This document shows positions 1 through 5,928 of a stretch of 10,580 nucleotides of DNA, piece by piece; the stretch's first letter is position 1; the number at the start of each line of letters is the position of its first letter. The notes beneath the pieces were generated by a model. That model saw only the letters and a list, made by a program, of their open reading frames with translations, was not told the DNA's origin and did no database searches. The stretch comes from Candidatus Peregrinibacteria bacterium RIFCSPLOWO2_01_FULL_48_20 (lineage in GTDB: Bacteria; Patescibacteriota; Gracilibacteria; UBA1369; 2-02-FULL-48-14). The position numbers and the translations under genes were made by a program. The stretch is from contig MFXB01000017.1 in NCBI GenBank assembly GCA_001787475.1, positions 1 to 10,580 on the forward strand, in the 5' to 3' direction.

Positions 1-155
1 ATCTTCTTTGCACCGCCCACGAAAGGTTGGCTCACCAAGGCTACATTGAGAATGAGGAACTTTCGCCCGAGCACTGGCGCTTAAGAAGCTATCCCGCCGA
101 AAGAGGAGCCGCATCATTGATCGACGAGCTCGTGAATGTGCATAGGTGCGGGTAA
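1..155 (+). CDS. C-terminal end of an unidentified protein (5' truncated)
   Basis: An open frame enters from the left edge (codons starting at base 3) and runs for 50 codons to the TAA at 153-155; the two other forward frames close earlier. The tail is hydrophilic and contains the stretch EELSPEHWRLR followed by AERGAASLIDELV. That layout faintly recalls the C-terminal end of GT28/MurG-type glycosyltransferases (EELTPE..., then a helix with AA..I..L), but 50 residues are too few to assign a family. It converges on tsaC with only 23 bases between the stop codons and no convincing terminator hairpin there. That it is coding is likely; the function is unknown. Confidence 0.5.
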   Translation, partial: LLCTAHERLAHQGYIENEELSPEHWRLRSYPAERGAASLIDELVNVHRCG

Positions 156-178
156 ATCTCTTCAGCGGGTGAATTTCT

Positions 179-745
179 TTAAATGTTCACCAAGCCTTGT
201 CTAAGGATTCGAAGCACATCGCCCTGCACTTCCACAATAGTGGATGGCAAGTTTTCGCCGATGCGGCCACCGCCAAAAACAAAATCGGGAATCAGCCCTT
301 GATCGAGAAAGTCTTGCACTGCGTAAGCGGAGGACTGGCCGTGAAGGTTGGCGCTCGTCGTAGTGAGCGGTCCGCCAAAAGCCTCCACGAGCTCACGGGT
401 TTTTTTCTTGGAACTCACACGAAACCCGACCGTGTCGTACCCATAGTTCACCCACGGAGGCAAAGCGGAAGTTCGAGGAACGACCAGCGTGAGAGGCCCG
501 GGCCAAAACTTCAAAGCCAGTTGAATCGCCTTCACCGAAAACTCCCCATAACGCTGAGCTTCCTCCAAGTTGCGCACCAAAATACTCACCGGCTTGTCCA
601 AGGGCATTTTTTTAAGACGATACAACTTGCCGAGCGCCCTTTTTTGAAAAATATCGGCGGCGAGACCGAAACACGTTTCCGTGGGATGAGCCACAACGCC
701 TCCTTCGTGAAGGGTTTTGACGGCCTGAAGAAGATCTTCTTTCAT
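179..745 (-). CDS. tsaC: L-threonylcarbamoyladenylate synthase, TsaC/YrdC type
   Basis: 188-aa single-domain YrdC-fold protein. The family makes threonylcarbamoyl-AMP from threonine, bicarbonate and ATP in the cytoplasm; TsaD and its partners then transfer the group to A37 of ANN-decoding tRNAs. Visible family blocks are HPTETCFGLAAD (residues 20-31), the substrate-binding segment LKKMPLDKPVSIL (44-56), WPGPLTLVVP (81-90), VGFRV (106-110) and TTSAN (129-133), which holds the SxN motif. The C-terminal Sua5 domain is absent, so it is the short TsaC form. The start is set at the ATG (743-745), just ahead of the helix where family members begin. A GTG at 785-787 would add 14 residues with no family match. 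No clear ribosome site is seen. Oddity: the usual KxR motif reads K-K-M (45-47), so the Arg is replaced by Met. It is transcribed away from the vanW-like gene. Confidence 0.9.
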   Translation of the reverse strand: MKEDLLQAVKTLHEGGVVAHPTETCFGLAADIFQKRALGKLYRLKKMPLDKPVSILVRNLEEAQRYGEFSVKAIQLALKFWPGPLTLVVPRTSALPPWVNYGYDTVGFRVSSKKKTRELVEAFGGPLTTTSANLHGQSSAYAVQDFLDQGLIPDFVFGGGRIGENLPSTIVEVQGDVLRILRQGLVNI

Positions 746-786
746 AGGATGAAGCTTGATCGTAATAAAAACATACACTAAGCTCA

Positions 787-824
787 CTACACGAAGTGTA
801 GCTTAAAAAGCATCGCGTTAGCGA
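787..824. repeat. Two short inverted repeats in the divergent tsaC/vanW intergenic region
   Basis: CTACAC-GAA-GTGTAG (787-801) is a perfect 6-bp stem with a 3-base loop, and TCGC-GTTA-GCGA (813-824) is a perfect 4-bp stem with a 4-base loop. Both lie in the 90-bp stretch between the divergent tsaC and vanW-like genes, just upstream of the vanW start at 836. Neither is followed by a T-run in either direction, so they do not look like intrinsic terminators. They could be operator sites or leader hairpins. I see no strong -35/-10 pair for either gene here. Confidence 0.4.
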
Positions 825-835
825 CACCTTCAACC

Positions 836-2155
836 ATGAAAATTCGAAAAAAGACTCTCCACTCCCACTCACCGAAGGTGAGCCTATCAATAAGCATAGC
901 CAAGCTGGCCGGCTTGCTTCTTCTTATTGTGCCTCTTTTGGGATTGGGAACGGACGCCGCTTCCTCTTGGAGTAAAACCGGCCCGACTTCCGCTTATTTC
1001 ACGACAAGTGAAACCGGCTTAACGCTTGTTCCCGAAAACCTCCCTTGGTACGCCAGCCTGTGGATGGCCACGGAAGGTTTGGTGACGGAAGAAGATTTGC
1101 GACCCTTTCAAGCGCAAGTGGATATTCTTCTTTCCACCGGATTCACCTTAAAAATCGGCGAGCAGGCCTATAGCTTCCCCGCCCAAATGAAAGACCTCCT
1201 GCTTACAAAAGTGAACACCTCATCCACCCTTTCTCTTACGGAAGAATTTTTAAACTACATTCTTGAAACGGCGGCGGCAAAAACAAAGGTCCCGGCGGGT
1301 AACATTCGTATTTTGGAAGCGGACGATAGCCAAACCTCAAAAGCCACTCTGGAAGGAGACATTTCAAATGGAATTGAAGTGGTGAACGATCTCACGGAGG
1401 AACTCATCCTGAGCGCGATTCAAAACGGGCTCACCGAAGCCACCGGCGCAACGCGCATTTTGGAAGGACAAATAATCAACGAAAGCGGAAAGGATCTCGG
1501 ACCGCTCAAATTTCTGGCGGAAGGCCGCTCGAGTTTTCAAAAATCCATCGACCAACGGGCATTTAACGTTCGCAAAGCGCTAAACGAGCGCTACGACGGC
1601 ATCCTCATCCCTCCCGGTGCGGAATTTTCTTACGTGAGTTTTTTGGGACCCATCACCAAAGAAGAGGGCTGGAAATTTTCACTCGCCATTTTTAAAGGAA
1701 CGGAAACCGAATGGGTTCGCGGGGGCGGCATCTGCCAGATTTCCACCACCGTTTATAGGGCCATGCTGAACGCGGCCTTGCAAGTGACCGAGCAACGCAA
1801 CCACAGCCTCTACGTGGATTACTATGAAATGTACGGCGTGGGCTTGGACGCCACGGTTTTCCCCGGTGAACAAGATTTGAAATTCATCAATGACACTCCC
1901 AACTACCTCCTTATGATTGCCGAAGAAGAAGCAAATATGGAGGCGGTGATCCGTTTCTACGGCGAAGATGACGGACGCTCAGTGGAACTTTTCGGCCCCT
2001 ACACGCACAGCAATCAAACCGACGAAGTGGTGGCAGCCGTGGGCAGCTTGGGAAGCGGCATGATCGCCTGGAAATACCGCATCACTCGACCCGACGGAAC
2101 CGTAGAAGAGAAATGGCTGAAATCCACCTACTTCAGTCCTGTTCGGCAACAGTAA
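836..2155 (+). CDS. VanW-family exported or membrane-anchored protein
   Basis: 439 aa. The N-terminus is basic and followed by a hydrophobic segment (about residues 21-38, rich in L/I/V), which acts as a signal peptide or single membrane anchor, so the bulk of the protein should lie outside the cytoplasm. Residues about 90-220 form a mixed region resembling the putative peptidoglycan-binding domains that usually precede VanW. The stretch FLAEGRSSF leads into the VanW domain (about 235-375). Diagnostic blocks there are FNVRKALNERYDGILIPPG with EFSY (243-266), GGGICQISTT (296-305, with Cys300), HS..V.Y...GVGLDATV and DLKF.ND. The biochemical role of VanW domains is not established; the family is named from vancomycin-resistance clusters, but this is not evidence of resistance here. 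The ATG at 836 gives a normal signal sequence. It looks monocistronic. Confidence 0.88.
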   Translation: MKIRKKTLHSHSPKVSLSISIAKLAGLLLLIVPLLGLGTDAASSWSKTGPTSAYFTTSETGLTLVPENLPWYASLWMATEGLVTEEDLRPFQAQVDILLSTGFTLKIGEQAYSFPAQMKDLLLTKVNTSSTLSLTEEFLNYILETAAAKTKVPAGNIRILEADDSQTSKATLEGDISNGIEVVNDLTEELILSAIQNGLTEATGATRILEGQIINESGKDLGPLKFLAEGRSSFQKSIDQRAFNVRKALNERYDGILIPPGAEFSYVSFLGPITKEEGWKFSLAIFKGTETEWVRGGGICQISTTVYRAMLNAALQVTEQRNHSLYVDYYEMYGVGLDATVFPGEQDLKFINDTPNYLLMIAEEEANMEAVIRFYGEDDGRSVELFGPYTHSNQTDEVVAAVGSLGSGMIAWKYRITRPDGTVEEKWLKSTYFSPVRQQ

Positions 2156-2159
2156 AATA

Positions 2160-2168
2160 TGGTATAAT
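2160..2168 (+). promoter_or_regulatory. Extended -10 promoter for the 74-aa/818-aa gene pair
   Basis: TGGTATAAT (2160-2168) is a perfect TGn plus TATAAT extended -10 element directly after the vanW stop. The expected start of transcription, about 2175, leaves a leader of roughly 14 bases before the ATG at 2189. No good -35 box is seen (TGTTCG at the right spacing), which is normal for extended -10 promoters. The leader is A-rich with no Shine-Dalgarno sequence. Confidence 0.6.
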
Positions 2169-2188
2169 GTAAAGAAAAAAATACAAAA

Positions 2189-2413
2189 ATGGACCTCAAA
2201 CAAAAAATCAAAAAATCGATGCATCTGTCCAATAACCAGAAAGTGTTCCTTTTGGGTAATTTTGAAAAAATCCCAAACGAACAGAAAAAGAAATTGGAGC
2301 ACTTGCTGGACAATGAAATCCACCTGAAAGAACAAGAGATTGTAGCCATTCAAACCACCGGTAAACGCACACTCAAAGCCTTCAATACTTTTTTAGAAAA
2401 ACACGATGGATGA
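2189..2413 (+). CDS. Small highly charged helical protein of unknown function
   Basis: 74 aa, not recognised as any named family. It is rich in Lys, Glu and Gln and predicted mostly helical, with no membrane segment or Cys. Visible features are a basic start (KQKIKKSMHLS), the central stretch VFLLGNFEKIPNEQKKKLEHLL and a polar C-terminal helix. It has its own extended -10 promoter just upstream. Its stop overlaps the start of the 818-aa gene (ATGGATGA at 2406-2413), so the two are almost certainly co-expressed and translationally coupled. Short helical proteins coupled to a large partner are often chaperones, adaptors or inhibitors of it; that is inference only. That it is a real gene is supported by the promoter, the coupling and the shared AT-rich composition. 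Confidence 0.75.
   Translation: MDLKQKIKKSMHLSNNQKVFLLGNFEKIPNEQKKKLEHLLDNEIHLKEQEIVAIQTTGKRTLKAFNTFLEKHDG
2406..2413 (+). promoter_or_regulatory. Overlapping stop/start (translational coupling)
   Basis: The octamer ATGGATGA contains the start ATG (2406-2408) of the 818-aa gene and the TGA stop (2411-2413) of the 74-aa gene in a different frame. There is no Shine-Dalgarno sequence immediately upstream, so reinitiation by ribosomes finishing the small gene is the likely way the large one is translated. Confidence 0.7.
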
Positions 2414-4862
2414 TTCTTTTAAAAAGACGGCACATGAGCTCATTCAGGCTGTGGATGCCCGCGAGAAAAACAAAACAGACGAAGACAGCTATGAAGATTT
2501 GAGCAAACAAGTGGAACACACGCTATACTGGCAAATACAAACCATTGAAAATCGAGCCAAAGTGATTATTCGAGCTTTCCCGGAAGAAGGCCCTGACTAT
2601 GTTCAAGTAGAAAAAAATTTATTTGACCAAGAACTCCGCACTGCGCAAAAAAAAATCGAACGAAGATTTTTTGTGAATCAGAGGCTGGTGAACAAATTGG
2701 TGGAAGATATCCTCTCTAATTTTGGGAATGAAGGTGAATCGGTTCAAATGGAGTGGGAAGCTTTTAAGCAAATGATCGATCAGCCCCCGCTTGAGGGAGA
2801 TGACCTCTTAGGTATTGATGATCCGTTCAAAAATCCTTACGAAGTTCTTGTTATCCCTTACCAATTTGGACTGGGAGAAAAACCCTACGGCAAAAAAACC
2901 ATGGAATACGCTTACAAAAAAGCTTTGGAAAATGGAGACTATCATATGCTTTTGGGGGACGAGTTCTTCAACAAAGATTTGATTGAGGATTTTGAAAACA
3001 TGCGGGACGAAGCTTTCAGACAAGCCTTGAGCGATGAAGATGCACTAAGCGGATTGGCAAACATTATGGCATTCCAAGCTCGGCAGACGAGTACAACTTC
3101 TTCCGAAGTCCCCCAAGTCAAAGGAGCTTTACCACGACCCAAAAATGGATGGGTATTGTATGGTTCCGACATGGATATCTCCGAAATACCGGAGTCTCAA
3201 TTCCTGTCTCTTTGCGAGCGCGCTGCCGGTCAGGATCCTTCCGTGTTTTTGCAATTGCATTATCTAAAATATTACAAAGACATCCCCGGCCTTCGAGAAA
3301 CAGTAAAAACGGCATTTATCAATATCAACCTCAATTACAGGACCACGTATCTGCACCATTTAAAACCCTTTTTAAATGAAGATGAAATAAGGGAATTGAC
3401 GCGCGACACCTTGGAAGAACTGCTGGAATCAAATCATGAGAACGTGCTGTTCAGCTACGAACGCTACAAAGACTACATTGAAGCGCCCGAAACCTGGGTT
3501 CAGAGGGCCATTGAGAAAGATCCTGAAATGGCAATTCTGTACTACCATGAAACTCAAGATTTGCCCGATGCCGAACTTTGGGTGAAATGGGCCGCTAAAA
3601 AATTGCTTAAAACAAACTACCGCTCAGCTCTTTTCCTCTATAATATTTACGGCAGTTCCTACAATCACGGATCCAAACCACCCTTCCCTGAGGACTACGA
3701 AGAAAGCCTCATTAAGGAAGGTTTGGAAAAATATCCCGATTTCTTATTGGATTTCGCCTTATGTGGATACAGCATTCAAAAAAGACAGGACTGGCCGGAA
3801 ATAAAAGAAAAAGCGGAAGTAAAAGGAGTTTACTTTAAAGCGAAGCGAGAAGAGGCCGTGGAAATATTGCTCAAATCAATTCCTGATATAGAATTGAACA
3901 ATTCACATGGGAATCCTTCTCGTCGTCGCGACCAACTTTTGATGGACCCAGCAATCGTTCTTTATCCTCTTATTGAACTTGAATGGATCCCTATTAAGGA
4001 CAAGACCATTGCTGTACAAACAGCCATCTTATTACTCAGAAATTTATTAGCTCAAAACTTGAAACCCAGTCAAGAGAATGTAGACAGGGCATACAAACAA
4101 CTCCAAGAGGTACGTGAGAAAAACAAGAACATTGGAATTTTCTACTACAGCAACGTGCTCATGGTTTCTCATTCGGAAGTCACCAAAGAGAATAAGGCCG
4201 CGTTCGGAAAGCCTGCATTGCAAGAAGCAATAAAAGCTAAACAGGGACCAAACACACAGTTTGAATCCGTCAAAGCCGAGAAAAACACTCTTGAAGAACT
4301 GAAAAAAACCAAAAAACGGGCATTGGACGCTATAGAAGATTTCCCAAGCCCAATGACCTTCATTTTTGACGGTCATGCTTGGGAGCACGCACTCTTCTTG
4401 AGTGACGGCAATATAGAGGGCGCCATGCAAAACGAAAAACAGACTCCTCTGGAAACGGAAACAACAATAAAAATAACTCTAACCGAGCTGGCAAATGCTT
4501 TAGCTGCGCGTGAGAAAAAAGGAAAGAATCCAAGTGGGGACATCCTTATTATTAACGGCTGTGGCAATTACCTCTTCGCAAAAAACCTTTATGCAGAGTT
4601 GGAGAATAGGAACGTGGCAAAACCCATCATCATTACCCCCTCGGAATATGGCCAACTTATGTTTTACTGGTGGGACCATGTCTACGGTGATGAATTTTGG
4701 ACGGCTCTTTTGGAACCTACACATCCGAGTTTAGGCGACTTCTGGCCTATGAATGAAATTCATAGATCCAACCCCAGCGTGTTCATTCCCATTGAAGACG
4801 TGCCGCTTCAGTTCGCCGGAAAAGACTTCACCTTGAGCAAGACTCCGTCGAAACCCGTGTAG
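2406..4862 (+). CDS. Large helical-repeat protein with a C-terminal CHAT/caspase-like domain
   Basis: 818 aa, cytoplasmic (no signal or membrane segment), not matched to a named family. Residues 1-130 are charged helices, possibly coiled coil. Residues about 267-472 hold roughly six degenerate helical units of 28-40 residues with a recurring pattern: hydrophobic helix, dP or a similar turn, aromatic-rich helix, then WV..A as in TWVQRAIEKDPEMAILYY. This looks TPR/HEAT-like. Residues about 645-760 resemble a CHAT or caspase-like (clan CD) protease fold: FIFDGHAWEHALFLSDG with His657, then the helix ITLTELANAL, then the strand DILIINGCGN with Cys719, then KPIIITPSEYGQ. The order strand-DGH, SDG, TLTEL, strand-xGCG matches family topology, and the His-Cys spacing of 62 is plausible. 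Odd points are Ala after the catalytic-position His instead of Gly, and an AT-rich composition. The protease call is inference; that the gene is real is nearly certain. Confidence 0.65.
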   Translation: MDDSFKKTAHELIQAVDAREKNKTDEDSYEDLSKQVEHTLYWQIQTIENRAKVIIRAFPEEGPDYVQVEKNLFDQELRTAQKKIERRFFVNQRLVNKLVEDILSNFGNEGESVQMEWEAFKQMIDQPPLEGDDLLGIDDPFKNPYEVLVIPYQFGLGEKPYGKKTMEYAYKKALENGDYHMLLGDEFFNKDLIEDFENMRDEAFRQALSDEDALSGLANIMAFQARQTSTTSSEVPQVKGALPRPKNGWVLYGSDMDISEIPESQFLSLCERAAGQDPSVFLQLHYLKYYKDIPGLRETVKTAFININLNYRTTYLHHLKPFLNEDEIRELTRDTLEELLESNHENVLFSYERYKDYIEAPETWVQRAIEKDPEMAILYYHETQDLPDAELWVKWAAKKLLKTNYRSALFLYNIYGSSYNHGSKPPFPEDYEESLIKEGLEKYPDFLLDFALCGYSIQKRQDWPEIKEKAEVKGVYFKAKREEAVEILLKSIPDIELNNSHGNPSRRRDQLLMDPAIVLYPLIELEWIPIKDKTIAVQTAILLLRNLLAQNLKPSQENVDRAYKQLQEVREKNKNIGIFYYSNVLMVSHSEVTKENKAAFGKPALQEAIKAKQGPNTQFESVKAEKNTLEELKKTKKRALDAIEDFPSPMTFIFDGHAWEHALFLSDGNIEGAMQNEKQTPLETETTIKITLTELANALAAREKKGKNPSGDILIINGCGNYLFAKNLYAELENRNVAKPIIITPSEYGQLMFYWWDHVYGDEFWTALLEPTHPSLGDFWPMNEIHRSNPSVFIPIEDVPLQFAGKDFTLSKTPSKPV

Positions 4863-4881
4863 CATTTTCTTGAGAATGTCT

Positions 4882-4887
4882 TATACT
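4882..4887 (+). promoter_or_regulatory. Possible -10 box for gap
   Basis: TATACT (4882-4887) is a 5/6 match to the -10 consensus in the 61-bp gap before the gap start at 4924, and would give a leader of about 30 bases. No convincing -35 lies 16-18 bases upstream; TTGAGA at 4870-4875 is far too close to pair with it. No Shine-Dalgarno sequence precedes the gap ATG. A weak imperfect hairpin (CATTTTC/GAGAATG, about 4863-4878) lies in the same gap but lacks an adjacent T-run. Confidence 0.25.
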
Positions 4888-4923
4888 GGGCACGATTTTT
4901 CTAAATACTAATTTCCTTCCACT

Positions 4924-5928
4924 ATGCGAGTTGCCATCAATGGATTTGGCCGAATCGGCCGCATGATTTTTCGGGCCAACTTGGTGAATCCGAAAATCGA
5001 TATCGTTGCAATTAATGATTTGGGCAACGCCGAACAAACGGCGCATTTGCTGAAGTACGACTCGAACTACGGCACGCTCCCCATGGACGTGAAGGGCGAA
5101 GAAGGCAAGATCACCGTCGACGGAAAAGAATACAAGTTGGTGCAAAATCGCGAACCGGAACAACTCCCTTGGAAAGAATTGGGAATCGATTTGGTGATTG
5201 AGTGCACGGGCGCTTTCACCACGCGCGAGGGCGCTTCCAAGCACCTCACCGCCGGCGCCAAACGTGTGATGATTTCAGCTCCCGCCAAAGATGCCATCGA
5301 CCGCACCATGGTGATGGGCGTGAACAACGAAGACTACAATCCTAAAACCGACTTTATTGTTTCCAACGCCAGTTGCACCACCAACGGACTCGCTCCAGTG
5401 GCAAAAGTGTTGCATGAAAATTTTGGAATCAAGTGCGGTCTGATGACGACCATTCATGCTTACACCAACGATCAAAACCTCCATGATAATGATCACAAGG
5501 ACTTTCGCCGAGCAAGAGCGGCTGCGCTCAACATGCTCCCCTCTTCCACCGGAGCCGCCAAAGCCATCGGCCTTGTGATTCCGGCTTTGGAAGGGAAAAT
5601 GCACGGCATCGCGATTCGCGTCCCAACGCCGGTAGTTTCTCTCGTGGATCTCGTGGTTGAGGTCGACAAGGAAGCAACAAAAGAATCCATAAACGCCGCC
5701 ATGAAAGCCGCCAGCGAAGGCGCTCTTAAGGGCATTCTGGGCTACTCCGATCTGCCCTTGGTTTCCACCGATTTCAAGGGCGACAATCGTTCCAGCATCT
5801 TCGACTCGCTCGAAACCCAAGTGCAAGGCGGCCACCTCGTCAAAGTCTTGTCATGGTATGACAACGAATGGGGCTATTCCTGCCGTTGCATCGATCTCGC
5901 CGCATACATGGCGAGCAAAGAAGCCTAA
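4924..5928 (+). CDS. gap: Glyceraldehyde-3-phosphate dehydrogenase (glycolytic, phosphorylating)
   Basis: 334 aa, full length. It oxidises glyceraldehyde 3-phosphate with phosphate to 1,3-bisphosphoglycerate, reducing NAD+, in central glycolysis; the active form is a cytoplasmic tetramer. The N-terminal Rossmann motif GFGRIGR follows directly after the start. Asp in AINDL at the end of the second strand points to NAD+ preference. The active-site block is SNASCTTN with catalytic Cys151, and TTIHAYTNDQ carries the base His178, 27 residues later as in the family. RRARAAALNMLPSSTGAAKA and WYDNEWGY are also present. Oddity: the two residues after LHD (Asn189-Asp190) replace the Leu-Pro typical of NAD-specific enzymes (positions 187-188 in Bacillus numbering), a spot that influences cofactor choice. 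It ends tail to tail with the next gene, with overlapping stop codons. Confidence 0.97.
   Translation: MRVAINGFGRIGRMIFRANLVNPKIDIVAINDLGNAEQTAHLLKYDSNYGTLPMDVKGEEGKITVDGKEYKLVQNREPEQLPWKELGIDLVIECTGAFTTREGASKHLTAGAKRVMISAPAKDAIDRTMVMGVNNEDYNPKTDFIVSNASCTTNGLAPVAKVLHENFGIKCGLMTTIHAYTNDQNLHDNDHKDFRRARAAALNMLPSSTGAAKAIGLVIPALEGKMHGIAIRVPTPVVSLVDLVVEVDKEATKESINAAMKAASEGALKGILGYSDLPLVSTDFKGDNRSSIFDSLETQVQGGHLVKVLSWYDNEWGYSCRCIDLAAYMASKEA
5925..5928. other. Overlapping convergent stop codons
   Basis: The four bases CTAA hold both the TAA stop of gap (5926-5928, plus strand) and the TAG stop of the cyclase-homology gene (complement of 5925-5927). There is no space for a terminator between them, so each transcript must run into the opposite strand of its neighbour. 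Confidence 0.95.

Noticed and set aside
197..781. 194-aa open frame on the plus strand opposite tsaC
   Set aside because: It lies wholly antisense to a gene with clear TsaC motifs; its translation is basic and low in structure with no family pattern.
836..2155. Vancomycin-resistance determinant
   Set aside because: A VanW domain alone does not indicate resistance; no vanA/B-type ligase, vanH, vanX or two-component genes are present.
2406..4862. A CRISPR-guided protease (Craspase-like) system
   Set aside because: The repeat-plus-CHAT-like layout prompted the idea, but there is no CRISPR array, Cas7-11/gRAMP gene or substrate gene in the window.
4863..4900. Intrinsic terminator after the 818-aa gene
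   Set aside because: The CATTTTC/GAGAATG stem is imperfect with a 2-base loop, and the nearest T-run (4896-4900) is about 17 bases away rather than adjacent.
5275..5835. 186-aa open frame on the minus strand inside gap
   Set aside because: It is antisense to GAPDH, whose motifs span the whole interval; the Gly/Val/His-rich translation is typical of a shadow frame.
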